From Asparagopsis taxiformis (Eukaryota > Rhodophyta > Florideophyceae > Bonnemaisoniales > Bonnemaisoniaceae), in contig JALQPE010001767.1 of the NCBI GenBank assembly GCA_030407315.1, positions 1-64,000 of the forward strand: a DNA stretch of 64,000 nucleotides, read 5' to 3'. The position numbers and the translations under genes were made by a program. Shown here piece after piece: positions 10,155-22,413 of the stretch. The notes beneath the pieces are model-generated. The model saw nothing but the letters and a program-made list of their open reading frames with translations, ran no database searches and had not been told where the DNA came from. The stretch's first letter is position 1, and each line of letters begins with the position of its first letter.

Positions 10155-12025
10155 TTTTGATGGAAAGATTGTTCAATGAATTTCTTTCAGACTCTCTGTG
10201 TTGGTAAACACCCGCTCGTATGAAATATCAACTGTAGATTGTTCACAGAAACGTGTTATCAACGGAGCCCATTTTGAGTGATGACGTCAAATTCATTGAA
10301 CGTAGTAAGCCTTGAAATCGACTCCTCATTTCAACATTCTTGGCATCGCATTGAAGAGGCGAATCTTCACCAAGGAGCAGGACTCTTCTTTTCGAATCCA
10401 AACCCCTACAGCCTACGCCGCAGAAAGCTAGCAGAAAACCTCACACTCTTCACTGAGGTGTTGGACTCCTCGGTTTGAATCATCGCTCCTCATTCCAATT
10501 CACGCCTGTGCAAATGCGCTTCCCCACTGTACTTTTGCTGATAATTTGTGCTTGCGCGAACCTTGGCGGGTGTCCTTTACTTGGCTTTATATTCGACCGG
10601 GTAGATACGGGCCTTCGAAGAAACTATGCATACTCCCGAAATGCGTATGTGAAGAAACAAAGAGCCTCAGTATCGTGGTGCTCATGTGAAGAATCGGATT
10701 CGAGTTGAGGACTCGAGCTCCTCACTTTGGTGTCCGTCAAGCTGCAGTTTGAAAGTCTCGGGCGTTTTCAATCCAAGCAATTTTCAGAGCTGAATGTACG
10801 GTACGGATGCAGTTGGAATCACTGTACCTCTGTACCGTCCGTAAGCTTTGTCATGGGTGTTATTTCATTGTCATGATAACGACGTACACGGCCTTTCTGG
10901 ACCGAATGGGAGCGTCGGAAGGACATTGACGAATAAACGAGCACTGTTATTCCAATTCTCCATCAATTTCTACCTGTACAGGAAGGAATGTACCAGGTTG
11001 AAAAGGATCCCAGTTGAAGAGCCTGACTCTTCACAATGATGTAGCGCACGGTAGAATCCCGGCAGAGATAGCCACACCCAGTGGCGAGACAAGCGGCAGG
11101 ATTGACGCTTGCTGAGCACCGGCGTGAAGAATCTGGCACCTCAGGTGAACACAGTTCCGTACCGCCCAGGCGGCGCATGGCCTATCATATCTGTACAGCT
11201 GTTCTATTTTGGCACACGTGTTTTCAGCTGTCACAGTATAATCCGATCGGACTGCTATCGCGCCTCACCGCTGTTTATTTCGGTTAAAATTATGGGCGAT
11301 GTAAGTCATACTGACACGTGGTACCCTTGCTTCGTGCTTCCATATTCTGGGCCAGGCTGCACTATGCACGTGTACGAAAAAAATTTTTTTTGCCACGTGG
11401 CGGCTAGAGGTGTCGACGCATGTCCGTCATTGAAATAATTACAATTCTGGGTTTCAAATTTTCGATAGTGAGCATCGGAAGGGCATTATTTCAGCCGTGC
11501 CGCGCATCCTTACGTTCTGCATTGCCTTTAGAGTCGACATATGAGATCATGGGTATTGAACGATCTCAAGTGAGGTTGTTCATGGTGCCTGGTTGCCGGC
11601 AAGAGTCGGAGAACCTGAACGGGTGCTGAAGTCAATGGATAGTTGTATGAGAGGTACCGTACGAACTCCCCCTACCACACAATGCAGCTACCAATGAATT
11701 GAAGATCGTCAGGTACTTCGATTACACGAGCTGTGAAGGGCTTTGTCATCAATCGCAAAATCGGGATCTGGTAATCGGGCTCAACTTTTGGAATTCACAA
11801 TGAAATTGCTTTTGAACAATATAAATTACATCCAATAGTAACAATTATGGTTTAAATCTCGCCAATATCTGTTTTCAGAATACGGCTGATCATGCTTGAT
11901 CCGTCTTCAGTTGTATTAAATACATCCGAACCGATCCCGCCAACCTCGTCCTCAAGACAAGTTCATTTCAACATCGGCGGCTGCATTTTGTTACCATCAG
12001 ACAAGAATCAAAACGAATCTCCTCG
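10155..12025. other. Intergenic DNA with dispersed short hairpins
   Basis: No convincing coding region. It holds most copies of a short TGA(A/G)GA...TC(C/T)TCA inverted-repeat motif (10352, 10454, 10706, 11015, 11125), described under Findings. Confidence 0.55.
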
Positions 12026-13742
12026 TTACACCAAAAAATCCACACATTCCGTCTCCCCATTTCCATACGTGAAAGTCCCCTGCGGACACATCTGGCAGCG
12101 CGATGCACCTGCCGTATTCGTGAAATGATCAATCGGGCATGATTCACACGACCCACTTCCCCGTCTCTCAGAAATAGTCCCCGGCGCACACGGCCTACAT
12201 CGATCGTCATCAGACGTACTGAATGTCCCGGTGGACAAAGTACACATACACCATTCCGGAATCCCCTACCCTCCCCACAAGAACATTGCGATCCATCGCC
12301 AAGACTTGGCAACATCCCTCGCGGACACCCCCGACAACGTAGGCCATTACTCGCCTCATTCCGAAGGCATTCGCGACAAGAAAATGCCCTTCGTAGCAGA
12401 GTATCCACAATCGGCTCCGTGCCTACTTCGCACCGTCTGCAATCCGTACCCGCCGGCGTGCCGCCTCGGCAGATGATCGGTACACATTCTGGAAGTGAGC
12501 GCAATGTGCTGCGTCGAAACCCTATCGGACAGCCGGTTTGGACGCTGCGACAGACGTCTGTGTCAATGACCAAGAGGTTTGTCGGCAATCCGAGCGGGCC
12601 GATATCAGTCGCCGTGCCCTCTGGACAGTTGATGCAGCGCGTGCGATCTTCATTGGGTATCATGCCGCTCGGGCAAGGTACGCATTCCGACATGCCCCTT
12701 TCAGGGGCGACGAGGCCCTGTGCGCAGGCAGTGCATTCGCGTACAGATAGGAAACTGGATGTGCCACGACGACAGGTAGTACATCTTCCATTTCGAGAAA
12801 GGCCAGTTCCAGGAGGACACACGCACGCCGGCCGTACGGTTCTACCGGGGATCATGCCACCAGGGCATCTAGTACATTGTGTAGCTGTTGGCGACTCGGC
12901 GCGTGTGTGTTTTCTGGGCATATCTCGCATAATCCGGTCGCTGGATTGATGCGCTCATGGAACGGACAGCGTACGCATGCTCCATCACGTCGTTCCACAG
13001 AATCCAATGGACATGGGCCGTTAATTCGTCGACAGACAGTGGATCCTCTTCCAAGTGCAACAGTCCCAGGCAAGCACCTTTCCGTTCCGCTGCCTGCATT
13101 GAAGGAGCCTGGTCGACAAGGCGGACATGGCTCAGCGTCACCAGTCGCTTGGTCTGGACAAGTTCCGGCTGGACATTGTAGACACTGAGATTGGATTGGG
13201 TCGATCCTTCCGGAGCTGCATGCCACACAGCTGCCGGTGAAAGAAACTATGCTCCCAGGCGGGCAGTTTGGTGTACGACAATCATCGATACTCGTTGAGC
13301 CGGGCGGTGAAAATGATCCCTCGGGACAGCTTGTACACGCAACATTTGCTTGTGCAGAACTGAATGTATTCCGACCACAACGAATACATCTTCTTCCATT
13401 GCGGCTAATCATTGACCCAGGCCCGCATGTGAGACATCTTTCGACAGTGGGCGCTCTTGGAAGAGAGGTTGACCCTTGTGGACATGGTGCGCATTCGTTC
13501 TCGCCGCCTCCAAATGTTCCTTCTGGACATCGTGCACATAGATCACGGCCCTGGGCACCCGTCGAAAGTGTTCTTTGGCCACGTGAACAGAAAAGGCATC
13601 TTGATGCCTCAACGCGACTCTGGAATGTTCCGACTGGACATTGTTGACATGTTGTACCGCTACGAAAGGTTCCTGGTTGACAGCGTTGGGCGGTTGTCAA
13701 TGACAGCACAAGAAAAACTAGGAGCAGACTGAAAAGTTTCAT
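12026..13742 (-). pseudogene. Secreted Cys-rich repeat protein (GCC2/GCC3, ephrin-receptor-like), two frameshifts
   Basis: Starts with ATG at 13742 and a signal peptide (MKLFSLLLVFLVLSLTTAQR). The mature part is a chain of short modules of the form C-xPG(T/S)-x(10-15)-C-xxCPxG, the GCC2/GCC3 or ephrin-receptor-like class, so it is probably extracellular. The frame breaks twice. At 12901-12910 a GTGTGTGT run appears to carry two extra bases; the frame from 13742 stops at 12852 while the repeats go on in another frame. At about 12226-12232 a base is missing in a CCCGG context (CPPG then TFSTSDDD), and the pattern ends ECVDFLV at 12026. If both are sequence errors, the gene encodes about 570 aa. 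Its paralogue lies at 28856. Confidence 0.8.
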
Positions 13743-16329
13743 TGGTTGAGTCTGTGTACGGAAGACGAATTTCCGTCGTCCTTTCCGCTGGTATTCTCAA
13801 AGGTTCTACGTGAGGAATTGTTAGGAGTCTAACTATGGGCAACACATGTTCAAGCGGCTTTTTAGCTGGATGATTGTTATTGACAGAGTACATGGAAGAG
13901 TTGGGTCGCGTGGGGAATAGGGTTGTCTCGTCATTGTGATGATGATGCACTACATGTCGAATTTTAAAATCATGAAAGATGGAGTACACAACCGTGCAAA
14001 GTGTGCTGTCGGCGAGACCAGCATCAGATCAAGTTATTGCACGGATAATGGTCGGGGAGGAGGCTCTACATAGGTTTTGATCTGATGCTCCATCATGTAC
14101 TAATTGAAACTGCAAGACTAGATTTACTGCCCATACGATATATTAGGAAGACCTTGCTGGGAGACCTTTCTCCTGATATGGATGTAGTTGCCTGCAACCA
14201 CCAGTCATGTGTAGAAATACGTTGTATGTCCCATGTGTGAAACTAAGATGGTAGTCTCAACACGAGTGGAGGCGTCATATTGCTGCATGTTGGTGACCTA
14301 CTATTCCACCTGTTCATGCAGCAATGTGGCGCCTCCACGCACCAACGGTGAGGTATGCTGATCTTGATGAAGACAAGGACGCACATGGACGGAAAGTTCA
14401 TTCAGGGATACAACGTGCAGCCCCATTTCAGTGCGCTCTTTGGGCTTTACCAAACATTTGCACAGCTGCTGGTAGATAAGTCGAGCGTTGAGACCAAATA
14501 GGAGGTAAAGCGCAGATATCTTTGCGGCGGCAACAGAGGAAACGCTATTGCGTATCCACGTCGAGTAGTTGGGTACTATACGTTCGTAGTGGTATGTTGT
14601 TCTGCAATACACTTTAACCAGTGAAAACGCCAAACTCTATAATTAAGGACACGATCTAAATGTACATTGGTTGGAGATAACAATGTTGAAAAAACATGCT
14701 CTGGCGCATTATCAGAAAAAAGCCGACAACTGTAATCTGTGCACACGTGGCTTTTCGTGACAACCAGCGTGACATATCCAATGAAATATTTCACCCAAAC
14801 CTTTCCGTGTCGAAAACTGAACCCAAAAGTTTCAGCTCAAAATTGGCGAAGATTCCAAATATAGAAGTCATCTTCTTCGAACTGTATCCCTAAATTACGT
14901 AGCGCTCTCTTCTCAATTTCAATCGAGTCGCAATTGCGGTGGCACCTCATACAATTACCAACCGCTGCATGAGCTACGTAGCGTGAATTGAACGTCGTCT
15001 TCAACACGATCTACTTGAGTCATCGATGTAAGTCGATGACGCAGCAAACAGCATACGTGGTAAAGTGCACAATTGCCACATAGATGCCCATCTGAGTCAG
15101 ACGTTTACAGTTTCCATTCATTCCTAGCATACTGTCATGATCTTCCAACCAAACATCTCGACATTGCCCCGAGTAGCTTGTCAATTTAGTGACGACAAGC
15201 CAAACCTCCGGTGGAGTGTACACAACAGTGTACTGCAAAACGTATACAATACGCTTCAGCATGCCAGGTCATGACCTTACATGAACATCACAATCTTTGG
15301 CTTCACACTATACCGATTGTGTCTTACATAGATGTACTTCAACATCACATCGTCAGGAACAAGAACAACGGTCCTCTTTGTACATTCAGCAATCTTACCC
15401 AATGCCATCTCTTGGGAGCGAACGCTCGTCCAATGAAAGGATATCAAGCAGGATGGAAGCAAGTCTATTTCAGTCTATGCCGCCGACGTCTGCTGCCTGT
15501 CATCCAGTAGACCAACAACCATGGAACTATGTAGACTGTAACGCTCGACAGCCCAAATCTCCGAACCATAGTTTCCCAGAATAAACATGTACTAAGATAG
15601 TAAGTACATTTGCTTTGAGCTACCAGAAGCCCCAATCATATCTCTCCTTCACATAGGGCTTGAATTCTCTACCGAATCCTGGCCAATATCTCAAAAAGCA
15701 GTCCTTGGCCACAGGTTCCTTGCTGAACTGCTTTCCTCTCGCGTCATACCAGTAAATCTGAAAATAAGGAATGGCGTTTCCAAATGCCAGAACCGCTTGA
15801 TTTCCGGTTCAAGGTGAGACATATCGACATACATTGAACAAAATGGGGATATTCTTCAGAGCATTATGTTCCGATAGGCTGAAGACTCTCTTTTTTCCGT
15901 AAGAAACTAGTGGAGGGATTAAGTGCGCTGTGGGTGTCTCGTGAGGTCATCAGGCTTCGGCTTTTGGCGATATTATTCTTTGACGTTAGGAATACATGCA
16001 TGTCGTACTCTTTTGCTGTCCTTCTTCCAGAAAACCAACAGCCAATTCGATTTGCGCTTGTGTCCAATGCCTTTCGGGTTCAAGTGCACAAATATCTCCT
16101 CTCTGTTGCGAAAAACCACGAGCTTTTCATCTTGTCATTGGCTCTTTCCTTGACTTCTCCAGACTCCTCGAATAATTCATGCAGACGTAAGGCAAACATA
16201 TCTTTTTCATCCAGATATGGGTCCGATACACCAATGATCCTCACCCTGTCTCGTCATAACGACCATTCATTCGACTGGTATGCTATTTCTTTCATTTCTC
16301 AATCTCCCGTGATCTCTCCTCAAGTCTAT
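13743..16329. other. Intergenic DNA with two long hairpins
   Basis: No supported protein gene. Notable are inverted repeats at 14020-14032/14077-14089 and 14266-14289/14315-14338 (see Findings), plus an 8-bp stem at GTCATCGA..TCGATGAC near 15019-15040. Confidence 0.5.
14266..14338. other. 24-bp hairpin, 25-base loop
   Basis: Arms GTGGAGGCGTCATATTGCTG.. (14266-14289) and ..GGCGCCTCCAC (14315-14338) pair along all 24 positions. The two non-Watson-Crick positions are G-U in RNA. It could be an ncRNA or small-RNA precursor, or a miniature inverted-repeat element; the sequence alone does not decide. Confidence 0.5.
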
Positions 16330-17392
16330 TCATTCCCTTTTCACACCGTTTTCCCACACAACGTTTTTGTACTCTAGATACTCTATCTTCCCTACACTCC
16401 ACACTTTCCCATTCTTCACACTTCACATCTCTTACATGCACTCCCTGAATTGTTCTCCAGACTTGACCTACTTACGCCCATGCACACACACACACACATT
16501 CACACACACACACTCTCTCTACATCCCTCATTTCACCCTCGAATCAGCCTCTCTCCACAGTCGACCGCAACTTCCTCATACATCCACCCACACTCCGCCT
16601 CCAGCTACCTCCCTCCTCGTAACCCTCCATCAAATGTTCCCTACTTAACACAAACTCTCCATCCCAACAACACATCCATCCTCCTCCCATCATCACAACA
16701 TCACTCATCGTCAATCATACAAACAAACAAACCACATCTCTCCAAAACACATCACTGCAACCATGGCGTTCAGCCCTCCCGCGACAGCCATATCCGCGCT
16801 GATCGTGCTCATCTGTCTGTCATCCACCACCACCGCCCTTCCGGTGAGCAGCGATAATGCTCCAGCAGCCATGAAGAGCGTTCCTCTCATCCATGAATCG
16901 TCCGAAACGAGTCTGGAGAAACTGGTTCGACACCCGCACAACCACGAGGATTATCGTCGTCGTCGTCGCCCGCGTAACCCCCAGTTCTTTGGTGGATTCA
17001 ATCGTCCGCCGCGTCGTCGTCGCCGCCGTCGTCGAGTTCGTGACAGGCGTCCGGTAGTATTTGTTCGTCCTCCGCCACGCCCGAGACGCCGTCCCCCGGC
17101 ACGTCGCCTCCCGCCCCGTCCGCCGAGGAGGGTGTGTAATGGTAGCAGCAGTGACTCAGACTCTGGATGTGGATCATCATCCGACTCTGATTAAGAGGAG
17201 GAGAAGTGACTGTTTGACAGCAGGAGGGGATTTGAAAGTCTATGAAAGCGGCTGGTAGATTTGTGAAAGGATTGACTGGACGTTTTCAGCATGAATAGTT
17301 TGAGGAACCCCATTTACGTGTTAGATATGTCAACGATAGAACATACAATGTGAGACGCAATGAAAGTAAAAACAGCAGCTGAGCGTGCTTCT
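16330..17392 (+). repeat. Left arm of a 1.05-kb inverted duplication
   Basis: Reverse complement of about 23141-24182. The inner end is sharp at 17392 (..GAGCGTGCTTCT). The outer end fades near 16330. Coding and 3' sequence are almost identical between arms. The left arm has about 25 extra bases in the leader (TCCACACTTTCCCATTC... near 16401-16425) and a few other leader differences. A (CA)n tract lies at 16486-16516. Confidence 0.85.
16763..17194 (+). CDS. Small secreted Arg/Pro-rich protein (copy 1)
   Basis: 143 aa beginning at ATG after a long A/C-rich leader. Residues 1-25 form a signal peptide (ALIVLICLSSTTTA). The mature protein has a His/Arg stretch (HPHNHEDYRRRRRP), then dense Arg and Pro runs (PPRRRRRRRRVRD, RPPPRPRRRPPARRLPPRPP). 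It ends with a short Ser/Asp tail containing two Cys in the last third. Strongly cationic secreted proteins can bind polyanionic wall polysaccharides or act as antimicrobials; both are guesses and no family is recognised. An identical protein is encoded in the inverted copy at 23339-23770, with one synonymous CTG/TTG difference. Codon-level identity with a more variable leader argues for recent duplication, gene conversion or selection. Confidence 0.7.
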   Translation: MAFSPPATAISALIVLICLSSTTTALPVSSDNAPAAMKSVPLIHESSETSLEKLVRHPHNHEDYRRRRRPRNPQFFGGFNRPPRRRRRRRRVRDRRPVVFVRPPPRPRRRPPARRLPPRPPRRVCNGSSSDSDSGCGSSSDSD

Positions 17393-17753
17393 CTACTATC
17401 CTACTGGCATCACATTCGTCTTCCCAGAAAACTTGTGTTTGTGTTTGTTCGTAGCCTTTATATATCTTCAGAGTAAGAAACCTAAGACTGGCATTGTATC
17501 CCCACAAGCTAAATGAAATTACTCGTTTTTACCTTTCTTGCTGACAGGTTTCATATTTATCCTAGATGTAACTGTTATAGTGCGTTCTTCTCTGACCTTC
17601 AGATATCTTTGTTTATCTTTTTCTCGCTGTATAAGTATCTGTTAGCGGACTATCTATTGCCGGTGAAGCCGGCGGCGGGTCATACTGATTGGTTACGGTG
17701 TTTACAGTGTGGCAGGTATGATTAGCATCCTGACAGTAACAACAAATCTTCGA
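17393..17753. other. Spacer between inverted-repeat arm and copia element
   Basis: No gene seen. With 22535-23140 it formed one uninterrupted spacer of about 970 bp before the copia insertion. Confidence 0.6.
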
Positions 17754-17758
17754 TATTC

Positions 17759-17870
17759 TGTTAAGAGGATCAATGTCTCTTAGTTCAGTTTACTGAGCAG
17801 GAGCGACGGCGGATGATCTAAGTACTGGTTGTGTACTGTAATGCATATTGAATATGAAAGTTATTTGTTA
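17759..17870 (-). repeat. 3' LTR of copia element
   Basis: 112 bp, identical to 22418-22529, flanked on the outside by TATTC. Confidence 0.92.
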
Positions 17871-17917
17871 ATTTGTGGAGAAGTGGACACGGTGCGGAAA
17901 GGAAGGAAAGTTATTTG

Positions 17918-20900
17918 TTAGTCGCCGCGCGCCGTGGACGCTGAGAGACGAAGTAATGGGAGTTTGAGTTTGAACTGCGCCGGTTTGAGCGTTTTCGTTA
18001 AGACATCAGCTGGGTTTGCATTCGAGGAAATATGAATAGGCTCAATGAGGCCGTTGTGTACTTGTTCTTTGAGCCAGTGATACTTCACGTCAATGTGCCG
18101 AGCATTAGGAGTAGGGTATGACGCTTTGGCAGTAGCAATTGCAGCCGCATTGTCGATGTAAAGAGGGATAGGTGTGCGGGGAAGATGTTGGATTTCAGTG
18201 AGAAAGTTGGCAACGGTTCGGAGTAGTTGAGTAGTATGAAATGTTGCAACATATTCAGCGGCATGAGTAGACGGCGATACCGTGCGTTGACGTTTGGACT
18301 GCCATGAGACAGGAGCGCCATTGTAAAAGATGAGGCTGCCTGTCGTGGAACGGCGTGTTGTGGGGCAGGAGGCGTGATCGGAATCTGAGTAGGCCACAAT
18401 AGAGGAGGTAAATTTCCTGGAGTATGTGATACCAACGTCGGATGTGCCGCGTAGATATCGTAACACGCGAAGGGCAGCTAACCAGTGGTGTGTGGTTGGA
18501 CAACGTGAGTATCGGCCCAGGAAGCCGACGATGTATGAGATATCGGGGCGAGTGCAATCGGCAAGGTATCGCAGAGAGCCGATGAGGCCAGTATAGTCAT
18601 ACAGGGATGTGTCGAGGGGTTTAGAGTCACGATTGTTCGGGGCCAGGAGCTCGGAAGCTATGGGAGAGGGTGACGGTTTGGCAGTGGTGTGTCTGTATTT
18701 TTCAAGCAAGGAACTGATGTATCCTGGTTGGGAGATTGTGATACCCGACTGAGATTGAGTCACTTTCCAGCCGAGGATGGCAGACACAGGGCCGAGGTCT
18801 TTAACCGAGTATTTGCAAAGAAGTGTGGATTTGGTGTGGGAAATGAGTGCAGTGGAGTTGGAAATGACCAGGAAGTCATCCACTGTTATGATGAGCAGGA
18901 TAAATAGCTCTGAGCGGGAAGGATCATGACGTATGAATGAGCAGGGATCAGAATGGAGCCGTTGGAAATCATGCGACTCCAGGAAGGTGGCAAGGCCTTC
19001 TGTGAAAATTCGGCAAGCCTGTTTGCTGCCATACATGTTCCCAGTGAGTTGGGCGACATGGTGAGGGTGGCGCAGAGAGCCATCAAACCTAGTGGGTTGC
19101 TGTACGAATATGGTGCGGTTATCGTTGAATTTTTCATGCAAGAAGGCGGCTTCGATGTCCCAATGAAGAGCATGGTAGGAGTTTGCTGCGGCAAGAGCAA
19201 GAGCCGAGCGGATGGTGTCTCGATGAGTGACGGGGCTGGAGAGATTGTACGGATCGTAATGAACGCCTGGGACTTGTTTATCACCGCGTATTGTGCAGCG
19301 AACTTTGCGACTGGTGGGAGTACCATCGCTGTTGCGCTTCAACTTGAAGACCGTGGTTAAAGGAAGTATTTTGGTTTGAGGAGGAACTTGAGTGCGTGGG
19401 ACGTATGTGAGGATGCCGCGGGATTCCAAGTTGTTGATCTCCGTATTCCAAGCCAGTTCCCATTCATGGGCGTCTGGTGCTTTGCGCGCTTGGGAGAGGT
19501 TTCTGGGTTCGGTGTGTATGGCGGGAAGACTTGGGTGGGCTGTGTTAGAGGAGGGGTCATGTGGATCAAAGTAGGTGCGGGTGGGATCCATACTTGGGTG
19601 GTATTCTGCAAAATCAGCAGCGCGGCATCGAGATACTGTGTTCTTGAGTGGATTGAAGACGAAATAATGCCGATAGTCTTGGCGGGCAAGATAGTACATG
19701 AGAATGGCTCGGGGCTCGAGTTTGTGATGGGGCGAACGATCGTGGACATAACCTTGAGTGCCAAAGGGCAGGAGAGTGGTGACGTCCGGTGTGGTGCCCA
19801 GCCAAAGTGCTGCCGGAAGTGACCCATGGGCAGTGTGGGGGGTGTGGTTGTACGCATCAGTAGCGTTGAGAAGTGCATAGTCAAAAAGGGAGTGAGGAAG
19901 ACCAGAAGTAAGGAGGCTGGCGCGGGTGGCATCTAATAGGGTGCGATTGATACGTTCTGCCAGAGAGTTCTCCTGTGGAGTGTGAGGAATAGAAGGATGT
20001 GTGCTGATGTCGAGCTGTGCATATAGCCTTTTTAGGTCTGAAGAGTAATATTCCCGAGCATTGTCTGACGTGATATGGCGAATGACGTGCGGTGTGTGTT
20101 GATGTGTGTGATGGATGTGGGTTTTGATGAAAGAAGCTGCAGCAGATTTGGTAGGGCTGCAGTGAACGGTTAAGTAGCGACTTCCTTCGTCAAGAAAGGT
20201 GGAGAAGTATTTGTTGCCGTCAAGGGAAGTGCAAGGGAAGGGACCGCATATGTCGGTATGGAGGTGAGAACCAACTGGAGCTGAGCGTGGATGTCGGCGG
20301 AATGGTGCAGCCTTCATTTTGCCGATTGCACAACCTGAACAAGATAGTTTAGGAGGGGAATGGAGTAGGGATCGCGGCATGTTGGGCACTAGGTGGTGTT
20401 TGGCCATATGATGAATTTTGGTGGGGTGTGCATGATTCAGTTTAAGATGCCAGTGATGGTAGTCGCGCAGGATGGAAGAGAAAGGAACTTTGATTTTGGG
20501 TTTGGTACGGGAGATTCTGACCCGTTCATTGCGATCCCGTTTGCGATGCCGTCGTGGTTTGTTGACAATGTGAGAGCGGGCAGATTTCTGGAGTGATCGT
20601 CTAGCAGGGGGTGTGGAGGAAAGACGTTTCATTTTAATTCCATCGCGTAGTTGTTTTCGAATGGCCAATTTGGAGGGGATGGTGCGTGCAGTATGTGCCT
20701 TGTGGAAGGAGAGTGACTTGCGAGGAGAAGCGGTGCTGGATAGAATGTATAGGCCTTTATCCTTGGTGGCAGTAGCTAGGACATTCCTGGGGGACGGGGG
20801 GGATGACGGTCTTGTGATGTATGCTTTGTCATGTTGGAAGACAACATCGTGAGACTTGGTCACTTGGGCAACTGAAAGGAGGTTGGAGTGAAGGTCTGGT

Positions 20901-22413
20901 CCGACGATAGCCGTATGAGAGGGAAGTAGGACGTTGTCATCAATAGGAATGTGTACATTGTCACGGTGGGTGATACGAGATGTGTGTCCATCGGCGGTGC
21001 GCGTGCGGGATGAGAATTTTTTCATTCCTGGTACAGGATGGATGAGATGCGACGGGTCAGCACCGGAATCTAAAATATAGGATGTACAGAGAGTGGTGCC
21101 ACAACGTACGTTGTCGTCTGGTTCATCGTCATCGGAGGTGTTTGGATCCTGATACGGGGAGTCATTGTACACGGGAGTAGAGAGGTTGGCCTTGCTCCGG
21201 GGTATCTTCTTGGTGGCTGTAGGATTTCGGGAGATGGAAGATAGGTATGAATTGCGCAAACGACATTCGGAGGTGGAGTGGTAGAAGGAGCCGTGCACAG
21301 TGCACCATGGTCCGGAATGACCAGGAGGGGGTTTGATGTGATTTTGCGGGTTAGTGCGCCGTGGCAAGGGTGATTTGCGGGTACGGTGGCGAGGTGAATG
21401 GCGGGGCTGTACGGAGCGAGGGAGAAGGTGGTGTGCTGCGCGCGTGACAGTAGCTGTACGCTTAGTGATCTCGTCGTGCCTGACCATCATAGCAACGATG
21501 TGGTCTTTGGATAAGGGGGAGCCAGGATGGAGAGCATTATGTGTTGCGATTGTCTGTAGAAACACTGTCCAGTCAGGATGGTGTTCCAGACCTTCAAGGA
21601 GAAATTTTACGGTAGTTTGTTCATTGGATATATCAGGGTAGTTAGCACGAATCATCAACGCGCGTATTTCGTTGTGTTGCGCCACGTAATCAGAGACAGT
21701 GAACGTGGAGTCCCATTTGATGCTTTGTGCTTTTCCGCGAAGGTTGTCATCAGTGTGTTCCGGATTTCGAGCGGTTAGGTGACTGTGGATCTTGGAGAAA
21801 AGAGTGTGCACGGAGCCAGAAAGTTCGGCATCCGTAAAGAGTGCCATGACTTCCGTGGACAGGGATGGGAGAACGAGGAGTTGAGCTTGTGAGTGTTTGT
21901 CACGATGCAACGCAGCTTCCTCCGGTATGCTAGTGTTCGGTACAGCTTGGAGGAGATAGTCGAGTACCTTGTGCATTCGCGCATGGTGTTCAATACTGAT
22001 TCGCCAAGGGATATAGTTGGAGAAGGTGAGGAGGGGAATGTCGACCTGATGTTGGGAAGGGAACGAAGGGGTAGACATCGGAACAGGCGAGATAATGGGC
22101 ACGGACGGCGTCGGGTGAGTGGGGAGTTGGCGGGAGTTGTCGTCGCCGGATGGTATAGTGTGGCGGGAGTTGTCGTCGCCGGATGGTAAAGTGTGGCGGG
22201 AGTTGTCGTCGCCGGATGGTAAAGTGTGGCGGAGTTGTCGTCGCCAGATGGTAAAGTGTGGCGGGAGTTGTCGTCGCCGGATGGTAAAGTGTGGCGGGAG
22301 TTGTCGTCGCCGGATGGTAAAGAGCCGGAAAAGGCAGATATGCTGTCAGGGGGATTGGTGATCTGAATGTGGATGACGGCGGGTGGGCTTTCGCAGTGTG
22401 CGTCTGGGTCCAT
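17918..22413 (-). pseudogene. Copia Gag-PR-INT-RT-RNase H polyprotein with one 5' frameshift
   Basis: A frame of about 1394 codons runs from about 22102 to 17918 but has no ATG at its head (a GTG lies at 22100-22102). The natural start is the ATG at 22411-22413, inside the primer site. The two frames differ by one base, and one unit of the 33-bp repeat near 22229-22261 is one G short, which accounts exactly for the shift. Domains in order: Gag with a C-x2-H-x4-H-x4-C knuckle (CTVHGSFYHSTSEC); protease DSGAD near 21070; integrase zinc motif (CSGCAIGK) and D,D,E core (HTDICGPF, TSDNAREY, NSLAERIN); RT with TVDD instead of YVDD near 18880; RNase H (SDSDHA). PR-INT-RT order is that of Ty1/copia. 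Apart from the lesion it looks intact. Confidence 0.9.
22126..22330 (-). repeat. 33-bp tandem repeat in copia Gag N-terminus
   Basis: Six units encoding the 11-residue repeat LPSGDDNSRHT on the minus strand. One unit lacks a G (GTGGCGGAGTTG for GTGGCGGGAGTTG), breaking the frame. Confidence 0.85.

Noticed and set aside
12419..12949. 176-codon plus-strand frame opposite the Cys-rich gene
   Set aside because: Antisense shadow; its apparent Cys/His content mirrors the repeat codons of the minus-strand gene.
16486..16516. (CA)n microsatellite as a functional element
   Set aside because: A simple repeat in the leader of the Arg-rich gene; the right arm has a shorter version. Nothing more can be claimed.
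17871..17920. Second copy of the LTR start (AAAGTTATTTGTTA) near 17906-17920 as the real LTR boundary
   Set aside because: Only about 15 bp match, whereas the 112-bp repeats with TATTC on both outer sides define the boundary unambiguously.
22126..22330. Regular 33-bp repeats that might suggest a CRISPR-like array
   Set aside because: Tandem units without spacers, in frame with copia Gag and coding an 11-residue peptide repeat; the genome is eukaryotic.
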